Notes: a model not told the origin generated them from the sequence alone. 16,596 nucleotides of DNA from an uncultured Eubacterium sp. (GCA_902462495.1 CABQCC010000030.1:1-16596), one strand, 5' to 3'; shown: positions 1-6,200, counted from the first letter of the stretch. Made by a program: numbers and translations.

Positions 1-188
1 TTATGGGGATTCTCACAATCGTCACCACCTTTTTCCTGCCTCTTACTTTAATTACGGGCTGGTATGGAATGAACTTTGCTTATATGCCGGAGCTGAAGTG
101 GCGATATGGTTATCTGTCGGTGATTATTGTTTCTCTCATTATCGCAATAGGAGAAATCATCTACTTCAAAAAGAAGAAATTTTTTTAA
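1..188 (+). CDS. corA: CorA-type magnesium/divalent metal channel, C-terminal end only (5' part lies outside the window)
   Basis: The reading frame is already open at the window edge, and only the last ~62 residues are present. The fragment holds the two transmembrane helices that end CorA proteins. The first ends in the selectivity signature YGMNF (residues about 21-25 of the visible part). The second (GYLSVIIVSLIIAIGEIIYF) is followed by a lysine-rich cytoplasmic tail, KKKKFF. In this family the GMN loop sits at the pore mouth of a homopentameric inner-membrane channel that carries Mg2+, sometimes Co2+ or Ni2+. The large cytoplasmic metal-sensing domain must lie upstream of base 1. The gene ends at TAA 186-188 and is followed after ~110 bp by a strong hairpin. 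The ATG at base 3 is internal and not a start. A ZntB-type exporter would have the same fold, so the transport direction is inferred. Confidence 0.9.
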   Translation, partial: MGILTIVTTFFLPLTLITGWYGMNFAYMPELKWRYGYLSVIIVSLIIAIGEIIYFKKKKFF

Positions 189-298
189 TTTTTCCAACTT
201 GAAAGATGAGACTTATAATCCATCTCCTAAGTACAGAACACAAAACATTCATATAAGCATATTACCTTTGAAATCGGAAAAATATAAATTGTCATAAC

Positions 299-338
299 AA
301 AACCGCCACCTTAGAACTTAATCTAAGATGGCGGTTTT
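299..338. terminator. Strong hairpin terminator, probably bidirectional
   Basis: A 17-bp stem (299-315 pairing with 322-338, one C/A mismatch) encloses a 6-base loop. Stem ends are A-rich on the left and T-rich on the right, so both strands give a run of four U after the stem. On the plus strand it would end corA transcripts. On the minus strand it could stop read-through from ssrA. Confidence 0.8.
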
Positions 339-409
339 CTGTTTCGTATCAGAGCATCACCTTGACGGCAAAGCCGCCACTAAAAAAGTAGGTGTTCGTC
401 CAATACACG

Positions 410-432
410 TTTGGTGGAGATGGCGGTAATCG
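410..432. repeat. Second copy of the tmRNA 3' end (direct repeat, copy 1)
   Basis: These 23 bases are identical and in the same orientation as 561-583, which covers the CCA end, the 3' acceptor strand and part of the T arm of ssrA. Identity stops sharply on both sides. On the T-loop side the copy continues into unrelated sequence that cannot form a T stem, so it is a fragment rather than a second tmRNA gene. This is what an attachment-site remnant of an ssrA-targeting element would look like. No integrase gene is visible. Confidence 0.85.
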
Positions 433-470
433 CTCGGTTCGCTTCTGCGCTCACCGACACGCCGCGCCTA

Positions 471-493
471 AAAACAGTCCACCGGACTGTTTT
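471..493. repeat. Perfect 10-bp inverted repeat with a 3-base loop
   Basis: 471-480 (AAAACAGTCC) pairs exactly with 484-493 around ACC. A-rich and T-rich ends make it terminator-like on both strands. It lies in the ~95-bp stretch between the first tmRNA-end copy and the ssrA terminator, where there is no credible gene. The rest of 339-526 shows nothing further that I can assign. Confidence 0.7.
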
Positions 494-526
494 CTTAACG
501 GCTGTTTCGATTACATTCCACAGCAT

Positions 527-561
527 AAATAAAAGAGCACCGCAAGGGTGCTCTTTTATTT
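527..561 (-). terminator. ssrA rho-independent terminator
   Basis: A perfect 15-bp stem (527-541 with 547-561) has a 5-base loop. On the minus strand it begins directly after the encoded CCA of tmRNA and ends in a T-rich tail. It is the obvious end of the ssrA transcript and of the whole dnaX-to-ssrA unit. Confidence 0.92.
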
Positions 562-583
562 TTGGTGGAGATGGCGGTAATCG
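561..583. repeat. tmRNA 3' end (direct repeat, copy 2, inside the functional gene)
   Basis: This is the partner of 410-432. It spans two bases past the CCA, the 3' acceptor strand and the 3' half of the T arm of ssrA. Here the T stem (GCGGT/ACCGC) and the T loop are complete, so this copy belongs to the working gene. Tyrosine recombinases of genomic islands and phages are known to use this part of ssrA as attachment site. Confidence 0.85.
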
Positions 584-912
584 AAACCGCGTCCGAAGAA
601 GGATTGCCAAGGGCTCTACGAGTGTAGTTTATCGTTTTGGATTCCCCTCACGCATCGGCGACAAACAGCCTATACGCTACGGTAGCTTCTGATTCCTGAT
701 GAGAGCCGAAGCGCTCTCTCATTCATGTTCGCCACTAATCGACGCCCTCATCCAATCCGTGGCACTATCGGTGAGAACGGAAGGGTGCTTACGCAGCCTT
801 CAAAGAAACTGTATTATTGTCAGTTAATTTTAAAGTTGTTACTTTTAAAGTGGTGCAACTCCACTACTCGCTGACCAAGGTTTTCCGACCCCGTCGAAAT
901 CCTTTCATCCCC
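563..912 (-). ncRNA. ssrA: tmRNA (transfer-messenger RNA), 350 nt
   Basis: tmRNA works with SmpB to rescue stalled ribosomes and tag the unfinished protein for proteolysis. The 5' end GGGGATG (912-906) pairs with the 3' strand CATCTCC before an encoded ACCA. The conserved D-loop block (GGATTTCGACGGGG) follows the 5' strand. The T arm is complete. Pseudoknot PK1 is visible: 865-861 with 853-849, and loop 860-856 with 838-834. The tag reading frame runs 821-789 (GAC to TAA) with U at -5 and A at -4 before the resume codon. The stop codon sits in the loop of helix 5 (780-801), as usual. The encoded tag is DNNTVSLKAA, preceded by the alanine carried on tmRNA. The gene starts 21 bp after the smpB stop and has its own terminator. 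5' processing by RNase P is expected. Confidence 0.96.
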
Positions 913-933
913 ATATATTCAAGTGCCGAGCAC

Positions 934-962
934 TCAATATCTTTCTTTAAACTCTCGTTCAA
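934..962 (-). promoter_or_regulatory. Possible internal promoter for ssrA
   Basis: On the minus strand, TTGAAC (962-957), a 17-bp spacer and TATTGA (939-934) lie within the end of smpB. Transcription would start in a short leader before the mature tmRNA 5' end at 912, which RNase P could remove. The -10 match is only moderate. tmRNA could instead come solely from read-through of smpB. Confidence 0.35.
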
Positions 963-1404
963 TTGTGCGGTTGGCATCTTTTTTTGCCTGAACGGCACGC
1001 TTATCGTAAAGTTTTTTACCTTTGCAAAGCCCGATTGACAGCTTGGCTCTGCCGTTTTTGATGTATAATTCAAGCGGGATAATTGACAATCCCTGCTGTT
1101 GACTTTCGCCAAACAACTTCATAATCTCTTTTTTATGAAGCAAAAGTTTCTTTTTGCGAAGTGGGTCACGATTGAAGCGGTTGCCCATCTCGTACGGTGA
1201 AATGTGCATACCGATAACGAACATCTCGCCGTCATCAACACTGCAAAAGCTGTCTTTCAAATTAACTCTGCCTGCACGGATAGACTTAATCTCCGTGCCG
1301 AAAAGTTCAATGCCTGCCTCGTATTTTTCCAAAACAAAATAGTCGTGATAGGCTTTTTTGTTGGTTGCAACCGTGTTATTCTCTTTTTTCTCCAAGCCTG
1401 TCAC
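934..1404 (-). CDS. smpB: SmpB, tmRNA-binding protein of trans-translation
   Basis: SmpB binds tmRNA and brings it to ribosomes stalled on mRNAs lacking a stop codon. The 156-residue protein matches the family's usual length (about 150-160). It carries KKAYHDYFVLEKYEAGIEL, then GTEIKSIRAGRVNLKDSF, HISPY and RDPLRKKKLLLHKKEI, all typical of the OB-fold body. The tail KLYDKRAVQAKKDANR is the basic C-terminal part that enters the mRNA channel. The start is uncertain. The first possible start is GTG at 1404, but AAGGA sits only one base upstream. A TTG three codons later has more normal spacing (about 10). It follows recR by 15 bp and precedes its RNA partner ssrA by 21 bp, so protein and RNA are probably made together. 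The stop is TGA. Confidence 0.96.
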   Translation of the reverse strand: MTGLEKKENNTVATNKKAYHDYFVLEKYEAGIELFGTEIKSIRAGRVNLKDSFCSVDDGEMFVIGMHISPYEMGNRFNRDPLRKKKLLLHKKEIMKLFGESQQQGLSIIPLELYIKNGRAKLSIGLCKGKKLYDKRAVQAKKDANRTIEREFKERY

Positions 1405-1419
1405 TTCCTTGTTATTTTG

Positions 1420-2019
1420 TTAAATCACGCTTCTGCCCTCAATCGCCCTTGAAAGAGTTACCTCATCGGCATATTCAAGGTCTGCGCCGACAGGCACGCC
1501 GTAGGCAAGCCTGCTGACCGTAATGCCCATAGGTTTGAGCAATCGGGATATATACATAGCGGTTGCCTCGCCCTCAACGGTTGGGTTGGTTGCCATAATA
1601 ACTTCCTCAACCTCACAGCTTCCGAGCCTTGCGATAAGTTCCTTTATGCGTATTTGGTCAGGGCCGATATTGTCCATTGGCGAAATCGCACCGTGGAGCA
1701 CATGATAAGTGCCCTTATATTCGTGCGTTCTCTCAATCGCAACAACATCCCTCGGGTCTTCAACAACGCAGATAACGCTCTTGTCCCTCGTGTTGTCCTT
1801 ACAAATCGGGCAAAGCTCGTCATCAGCCAAATCACAACAAATCTTGCACTGCTTGATTTTAGTGTGAGCGTCGGTGATTGCCTTTGCAAATTCCTGTGCC
1901 TGTGCATCGGACAAGCCGAGAACATAAAACGCCATTCGCTGTGCGGTTTTGTGGCCGATGCCCTGCATCCGCTCAAATTGGTCTATTAAATTTTGAAGCG
2001 GAGCAAGATTGTACGCCAT
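1420..2019 (-). CDS. recR: Recombination mediator RecR
   Basis: RecR, with RecO and/or RecF, loads RecA on single-stranded DNA coated with SSB during gap repair. The protein is 199 residues, close to the usual 198-200. In order it shows the N-terminal helix-hairpin-helix (MQGIGHKTAQRMAFYVL, about 18-34), a four-cysteine zinc finger (C58, C61, C70, C73), a Toprim domain beginning VICVVEDPRDVVAIE (about 82-96) with TNPTVEGEATAMY further on, and the C-terminal Walker B-like end (ADLEYADEVTLSRAIEGR). ATG at 2019 is preceded by GAGGATA at a good distance. It is the third coding gene of the dnaX unit, 23 bp after ybaB, the same order as in Bacillus (dnaX-yaaK-recR). Confidence 0.97.
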   Translation of the reverse strand: MAYNLAPLQNLIDQFERMQGIGHKTAQRMAFYVLGLSDAQAQEFAKAITDAHTKIKQCKICCDLADDELCPICKDNTRDKSVICVVEDPRDVVAIERTHEYKGTYHVLHGAISPMDNIGPDQIRIKELIARLGSCEVEEVIMATNPTVEGEATAMYISRLLKPMGITVSRLAYGVPVGADLEYADEVTLSRAIEGRSVI

Positions 2020-2042
2020 AATTATCCTCTTATATTTTCAGA

Positions 2043-2387
2043 TTAAAGTCCCGGAATATTAAGTCCGCCTGTTACGGAATTAAGTTCTCTTTCAGCTTCC
2101 TCATCGATTTGACGGGTAACTTCGTTAAGAGCTGCAACAAGCATATCTTCAAGCATTTCAACATCTTCAGGGTCAACAACCTCAGGATTGATGCCGATTG
2201 CCTTAACTTCATGACTGCCTGTCATGGTGATTTCTACCATTCCACCGCCTGAAGTAACAACATATTCCTTTTGCTCAAGCTCATTTTTCTTTGCTTCGAT
2301 ATCCTCTTGCATTTTTTGAGCCTGCTTGAGCATTGCCTGCATATTCTGTGGGCCTCCGCCCATACCTTTTGGAATTCTTGCTTTCAT
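2043..2387 (-). CDS. ybaB: YbaB/EbfC family nucleoid-associated protein
   Basis: This is a small dimeric DNA-binding protein of the YbaB/EbfC family. It is nucleoid-associated and almost always encoded between dnaX and recR. The 114 residues open with a flexible Gly/Met-rich stretch (KGMGGGPQNMQAMLKQAQKM). A long helix follows, then the family core with the strand block YVVTSGGGMVEITMTGSHEVKAI and the acidic DPEDVEMLEDMLVAALNE. The C-terminal end is T-GGLNIPGL, as usual. AAGGAG lies 6 bases before the ATG. It is 19 bp downstream of dnaX. Its precise cellular role in this organism cannot be read from sequence. Confidence 0.95.
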   Translation of the reverse strand: MKARIPKGMGGGPQNMQAMLKQAQKMQEDIEAKKNELEQKEYVVTSGGGMVEITMTGSHEVKAIGINPEVVDPEDVEMLEDMLVAALNEVTRQIDEEAERELNSVTGGLNIPGL

Positions 2388-2406
2388 AATATTCTCCTTA
2401 ATTAAA

Positions 2407-4098
2407 TTACTTGAATTCGATATTTACCGAGCCTTGTGCCTGATTGATTAAATCCTCAAGCGGATCTCGTTTTGGTGCGGATTGCTCTGTCGGACGCTTA
2501 AAAAGTCCGAGTTTGAAGTGAACGCCTGTCACCTCAAGCAATGCCGCCTTGATTGATTTTGAATGAATCGGCAGTTTGATGAAATCTCTTACCGCAGGAT
2601 TTGGACTGTCGAGCAAGAAAAACTCGCCTCTGACATAGCCCTTTGAACCGCTGAGCACGCCGAACAACGGAATGTTTGTCCTGTGCAAAACATCCATAAA
2701 ATCGCCCCATTGTGTAAATTCAACGGTTTCATTTGGATTTGCAACAGGCGGTGCGGTTTTGTGCTCAACAGGAGGAGTTTCAACAACCGGTTGTTGTTCC
2801 TGAACAGGCGGTTCTTCCTCAACGGGAGTCGGTTCAGGTTCGGGAGTCGGCTCAGGTATCGGCTCTGCCTTTGGCTGTGGTTTTGGTTCTTCCCTCTGCA
2901 CATATTCTTCTTTCGGTGCAGGAACAGCAGTTTGTGTCGGCTGAACTTTTACACCGCTTTTAATTGCGTTTTCGAGTTTTGAAACTCTGTCAAGAAGCGA
3001 AGCGATACTCTCGTCCATCTTTGGCTCACAGAGTTTGATGAACGCCATTTCAACCTCAATTCTTGCCGAAGCGCCACCCTTGATTGTCACCAAAGTGTTT
3101 TGGAACAGGTCGAGTGCAAATACAATGCTTTCAACCGAAAATCCCTTTGACGCTTCCAAAATTGTGTTGTATTCATCGTCCGTGCAGATAATCAGCTCTC
3201 GGCTCTTACGCACGGTTTTGGCAACCAAGAAATTGCGGAAATGATTAATCATCTCAACGCAAAGTCGCTCCATATCAAAGCTGTTTTGATAAAGGTCGCT
3301 GATAATCGACATTGCCGTGTTGCTGTCGCTGTTTGCAATGCAATCGGACAGTTTGTACATAGCTTCTCTGCCTGCAAGACCCGCAACCTCGGACACCAAA
3401 GCCGAATTAATTTCCTTGCTTCTGCCTGCGCATTGGTCGAGAATCGAAAGTCCGTCACGCAATGCACCGTCGGCAATTCTTGCAATGAGCACAGCTGCGT
3501 CATCATCAAGGCTGAGTCCCTCAAGACCTGCAACCTCTTTTAGTCTGACCGCCATTGTTTCGGGCTGAATTCGTTTGAAATCAAACCTTTGACAGCGAGA
3601 AAGAATTGTGGCAGGAAGTTTGTGCACTTCGGTTGTTGCAAGAATGAATATTACATGTGCAGGTGGCTCTTCAAGAGTTTTGAGCAAGGCATTGAATGCC
3701 CCTGTTGAGAGCATATGCACTTCGTCGATAATATATACTCTGTATTTTCCACGGCTCGGAGCATAATTCGTTTCATCACGAAGTTCACGGATATTGTCAA
3801 CACCGTTGTTTGAAGCGGCGTCTATTTCAACAACATCATAGATTGAGCCGTTGTCGAGTCCTCTGCAAACCTCACATTCGTTGCAAGGCTCACCGTCAAC
3901 ATTATGCTCGCAGTTCACGGCCTTGGCAAGAATTTTTGCACAAGTTGTTTTGCCTGTTCCACGAGAACCCGTGAACAAATATGCGTGCGACACTCTGCCG
4001 TTTTTAATCTCATTTTTAAGCGTGGAGGTGACATGGTCCTGTCCGTAAACATCGGAAAAAACCTTTGGTCTGTATTTTCTGTACAAAACCTGATACAT
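2407..4098 (-). CDS. dnaX: DNA polymerase III subunit tau/gamma (clamp-loader ATPase)
   Basis: DnaX is the ATPase of the clamp loader that places the sliding clamp on DNA and holds the replicase together. The 563 residues begin MYQVLYRKYRP, the standard DnaX start. Walker A is GSRGTGKT (44-51), the zinc module uses C63, C72, C75 and C78, Walker B is VYIIDEVHML (121-130) and the SRC arginine-finger motif is at 167-169 (ILSRCQ). After the AAA+ and collar domains comes a Pro/Glu/Val-rich linker of about 70 residues (roughly 390-460), then a C-terminal domain about 100 residues long, as in Bacillota tau. I saw no clear slippery heptamer for a shorter gamma form, though I did not scan exhaustively. 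AAGGAGGT lies 6 bases before ATG 4098. The SRP RNA lies just upstream with no terminator between, so the two probably share a promoter. Confidence 0.97.
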   Translation of the reverse strand: MYQVLYRKYRPKVFSDVYGQDHVTSTLKNEIKNGRVSHAYLFTGSRGTGKTTCAKILAKAVNCEHNVDGEPCNECEVCRGLDNGSIYDVVEIDAASNNGVDNIRELRDETNYAPSRGKYRVYIIDEVHMLSTGAFNALLKTLEEPPAHVIFILATTEVHKLPATILSRCQRFDFKRIQPETMAVRLKEVAGLEGLSLDDDAAVLIARIADGALRDGLSILDQCAGRSKEINSALVSEVAGLAGREAMYKLSDCIANSDSNTAMSIISDLYQNSFDMERLCVEMINHFRNFLVAKTVRKSRELIICTDDEYNTILEASKGFSVESIVFALDLFQNTLVTIKGGASARIEVEMAFIKLCEPKMDESIASLLDRVSKLENAIKSGVKVQPTQTAVPAPKEEYVQREEPKPQPKAEPIPEPTPEPEPTPVEEEPPVQEQQPVVETPPVEHKTAPPVANPNETVEFTQWGDFMDVLHRTNIPLFGVLSGSKGYVRGEFFLLDSPNPAVRDFIKLPIHSKSIKAALLEVTGVHFKLGLFKRPTEQSAPKRDPLEDLINQAQGSVNIEFK

Positions 4099-4133
4099 AT
4101 CAAAACCTCCTTAAAGAATTAAAATGCTTCTAC

Positions 4134-4274
4134 GCCCTCAACGTAACGTACAGACTTGTCTGAGGCACACAGAATAATCCACTTATTGCTGCTCGGTTCC
4201 CCGCCTGACAAGGTTCGTAGCATCCTGTCGCACAGGGCCCATACGCTACGCTGAAGGTGTAAAAGCACCTCTGT
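4134..4274 (-). ncRNA. ffs: Signal recognition particle RNA, small (4.5S-like) type
   Basis: SRP RNA binds Ffh and directs membrane proteins to the translocon. On the minus strand the conserved domain IV is clear: TGTCAGG, a CGG stem with GGAA tetraloop (4200-4197), CCG, then AGCAGCAATAAGTGGA. Before it comes GGGCCCTGTGCGACAGGATGC and after it TGTGTGCC, as in Bacillus scRNA. The two ends form a closing helix of about 16 bp (4257-4242 with 4150-4135, including G-U pairs). A long Alu domain is absent, which makes this the short form. The 5' limit (4274) is set from the promoter and the 3' limit from the helix; both are approximate. A small hairpin (AGGTG/CACCT) precedes the closing helix. Position upstream of dnaX is as in Bacillus. 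Confidence 0.9.
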
Positions 4275-4280
4275 TTTGTT

Positions 4281-4309
4281 ATTATACAATAAATAATATA
4301 ATAAATCAA
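4281..4309 (-). promoter_or_regulatory. Promoter for the SRP RNA-dnaX-ybaB-recR-smpB(-ssrA) unit
   Basis: On the minus strand TTGATT (4309-4304), exactly 17 bp, then a perfect TATAAT (4286-4281). Expected start is near 4274, just before the SRP RNA. It fits the abundance needed for a stable RNA. No other convincing promoter or terminator was seen between here and smpB. Confidence 0.8.
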
Positions 4310-4318
4310 TAATTATTT

Positions 4319-4825
4319 TTATTCTTTAACAAGAACCTTCTCGATTGCTCCGTAATAGATATTATGATAGTCCTTTTCGGGATACCATCTTTCATCAACG
4401 GTTTTGTCAATGAATTGTTCAGGCTCAAACTTGCCCTTTGCCATTTTTCTGCAAACAAGAACAAGCTTTGCTTCCTCAAAATACGGTGCTTTTTCATCAA
4501 ACACAGGAGTAATTCCCGCTTCCTTTGCCTTGTCTGTATCTCTTCCGCTCTTTGAACCGCAAACACCGTGGATTTGATTTTTGAGTTCGGCAGGATAAAA
4601 ACTTACAGTGAAATATCCGTTTTTCTCGATAAACTCATCTGTGTATCTCTGCGGACGAATATAAACAGTTGCGGTGTCAACGCCCCAAAGTTCGCCGACT
4701 GCACCCCAAGATACGGTCATTGTGTTGTAGCCGTCTTTGTCGCCTGCCGTAACAAGCGCCCACTGCTTTGCAATAAGGTCAACAACATTTTCCTTGACCT
4801 CGCTGAATTCTATTTCCTTAAACAT
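4319..4825 (-). CDS. Flavin reductase-like (flavoredoxin-type) FMN-binding protein
   Basis: This is a 168-residue protein of the flavin reductase-like/flavoredoxin group (split-barrel FMN-binding fold). These are cytoplasmic proteins that bind FMN and pass electrons or reduce flavin. Typical features are ALVTAGDKDGYNTMTVSWGA (about 23-42), which lines the flavin site, then ATVYIRPQRYTDEFIEKNGYFTVSF (about 52-76) and the closing block with FEEAKLVLVCRKM. ATG at 4825 is chosen because GAGGTGA stands 5 bases before it. An in-frame ATG nine codons upstream (4852) has no such site. It has its own strong promoter, so it is a single-gene unit. Its end lies only ~10 bp from the -35 box of the SRP RNA promoter, with no terminator seen between. 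The electron donor and substrate are unknown. Confidence 0.85.
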   Translation of the reverse strand: MFKEIEFSEVKENVVDLIAKQWALVTAGDKDGYNTMTVSWGAVGELWGVDTATVYIRPQRYTDEFIEKNGYFTVSFYPAELKNQIHGVCGSKSGRDTDKAKEAGITPVFDEKAPYFEEAKLVLVCRKMAKGKFEPEQFIDKTVDERWYPEKDYHNIYYGAIEKVLVKE

Positions 4826-4863
4826 ATATGTCACCTCATTAATTATATACATTATATATATGT

Positions 4864-4892
4864 ATTATAACACAAAAAGCACTCCCCGTCAA
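4864..4892 (-). promoter_or_regulatory. Promoter of the flavin reductase-like gene
   Basis: On the minus strand TTGACG (4892-4887), a 17-bp spacer, then TATAAT (4869-4864). It lies about 40 bp before the chosen start codon. Confidence 0.75.
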
Positions 4893-4913
4893 AACGAGCT
4901 TGCTCACTTATAA

Positions 4914-4955
4914 AAATCAACGGCTCCCCAAAATCGGAGAGCTGTGTGTTGATTT
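4914..4955 (-). terminator. Terminator of the secreted Fn3 protein gene
   Basis: On the minus strand an interrupted stem (AAATCAA with TTGATTT outside, GCTCTCC with GGGGAGC inside, 6-base loop 4935-4930) ends in a T-rich stretch. It begins at the stop codon of the Fn3 gene. Confidence 0.7.
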
Positions 4956-6030
4956 ATAACGAATATCTTTCTATTTTTACAATATCTCCGCTGAACTGCT
5001 CAAGGTTGCCATAATTGCCACGAACATTTGACGGGATTTTGCCCTTTTCAACATAGAACTCCATAATATCACAATTTCTTACTGCATACTGATGGTTACT
5101 GTCGGTGTGTCTGTCCGACTTTTGATCACAAAGAATAACTTTTATGGATTTTCCTGTTGAAAATGTAATGCGGTATCTTGTGCCGATTGTACTGCCGTAA
5201 AAAGAACCGAGGGCAACGCAATAATAATCCCCAATCATACGAATACCCGTTTTTTCATCGGTATAACATTCGTTTGAATTAAGAAGTGCGTACTGCGGTG
5301 AACCTTTGGCAGTTACAGCCGTGTAGTAGGCATAAGTTTTTGTTGCGCCCGAAACATTCGGAAGCCCCATTTCTTTCGGTATCTCTGCTTCTGCCGTGTC
5401 GCTGAATCTTGCGTTATGCGCAGAAAGCATTTTCACCTTGTAGGTGTAAACAACATTTGTCTTTACATCCTTGTCAACAAACGAAGTTGCATTGTCGACA
5501 ACAGCGATTTTTTCAAAATCATTGTCGTTGTCGCTTCTGTAAACAACAAGTTTTGAAGCGTCATAAATGTTTTTGAATGTCAGCTCTATTCCGTCAGCCG
5601 ATGTTTTTGCAACTTTGATACGTGGCTTCAACGATTTGGTCTGAAAGCTGACAACACCGAGTGTTTCTTCGCCGACAGCCGATGTCACCATAAACTTGTA
5701 TGTTGAATCATCAAGCAATCCGCCTACTGTTATATTGGTTGTGTTAGTGGTTGCATACTCTTCAAAGCTATGCGTAATAGGGTTAAACTTGTATATGTTG
5801 TAGCCCAAGTAAATCTTATCGCCCGACCATTTGATTTTTGCAGTTGATTCGCCGATGTCGTAAGCCTCAACGCTGAACACTTCCGTTTTTTCGGGTTGCA
5901 CCATATCGAAGGCATTTTGAACAAGTGACATTTCGCCTGCCATAGCCGTTTTTACTCCCGTGTAGTCCTTATGAACCGAGTCGGCATATACTGGCATAGA
6001 AGCACCAAAAACAACAATTGCCGTCATCAC
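4954..6030 (-). CDS. Secreted protein with two fibronectin type III-like domains and a C-terminal beta-barrel-like domain
   Basis: I cannot give this protein a precise function. Counted from GTG 6030 it has 358 residues. A hydrophobic segment ends in a signal-peptidase site (SMPVYA-DS, about 11-18). Two Fn3-like domains follow (about 50-132 and 134-216). The C-terminal region (about 235-358) contains MIGDYYCVALGSFYGSTIGT, then a short barrel-like strand set with CDQKSDRHTDSNHQY. This type recurs in clostridial wall-associated proteins and resembles a double-psi barrel (hedged). Four cysteines sit at 255, 271, 301 and 320. The N-terminus from GTG lacks positive charges. A frame open 11 codons further upstream would add ISRLSIKIVSF, giving a textbook signal peptide, with AAAGGAGA 8 bases before an ATC codon (6063-6061). 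The true start may therefore be 6063. It has its own TTGACA/TATAAC promoter with WalR-like boxes. Confidence 0.75.
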   Translation of the reverse strand: MMTAIVVFGASMPVYADSVHKDYTGVKTAMAGEMSLVQNAFDMVQPEKTEVFSVEAYDIGESTAKIKWSGDKIYLGYNIYKFNPITHSFEEYATTNTTNITVGGLLDDSTYKFMVTSAVGEETLGVVSFQTKSLKPRIKVAKTSADGIELTFKNIYDASKLVVYRSDNDNDFEKIAVVDNATSFVDKDVKTNVVYTYKVKMLSAHNARFSDTAEAEIPKEMGLPNVSGATKTYAYYTAVTAKGSPQYALLNSNECYTDEKTGIRMIGDYYCVALGSFYGSTIGTRYRITFSTGKSIKVILCDQKSDRHTDSNHQYAVRNCDIMEFYVEKGKIPSNVRGNYGNLEQFSGDIVKIERYSL

Positions 6031-6085
6031 GAAAGAAACGATTTTTATTGATAGTCTACTGATAACAAAATCTCCTTTACAAACT

Positions 6086-6111
6086 TGTAATTTTTGTAAC
6101 CTTTTTGTAAC
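6086..6111. promoter_or_regulatory. WalR (YycF)-like box in the leader of the Fn3 gene
   Basis: Read on the plus strand, TGTAAC (6095-6100), five bases, TGTAAC (6106-6111) fits the published WalR consensus TGTWAH-N5-TGTWAH exactly. A third hexamer, TGTAAT, is at 6086-6091. The box lies just downstream of the predicted transcription start (about 6113), where binding would more likely repress. WalR controls wall-hydrolase genes in other Bacillota. No walRK gene is in the window. Confidence 0.5.
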
Positions 6112-6119
6112 CGTTTAAT

Positions 6120-6148
6120 GTTATATCAAATTTTGAGCTCTTTGTCAA
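6120..6148 (-). promoter_or_regulatory. Promoter of the secreted Fn3 protein gene
   Basis: On the minus strand TTGACA (6148-6143), 17 bp, TATAAC (6125-6120): a near-consensus sigma-A promoter. Leader length to the start region is about 50-85 bases. Confidence 0.8.
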
Positions 6149-6200
6149 ATTTTTTTGAAAATAAACTACCTTTTGTGCGTTTTAAGTTTGTTAAACAACA

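Noticed and set aside
410..432. A second tmRNA or tRNA gene
   Set aside because: Only the last ~21 bases match. No T stem, acceptor 5' strand or other arm can be formed.
411..692. 93-codon plus-strand open frame (and a 76-codon minus-strand one at 380-610) around the ssrA terminator
   Set aside because: Both run through the tmRNA gene, its terminator and the repeated tmRNA end. No ribosome site and no protein-like composition.
817..1112. Open frames on both strands across the tmRNA 5' end and the smpB end
   Set aside because: They overlap a secure structural RNA and the secure smpB frame.
2407..4098. Programmed frameshift in dnaX giving a gamma subunit
   Set aside because: I found no clear A-rich slippery heptamer with a following hairpin. 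A long tau-like product is what the frame shows.
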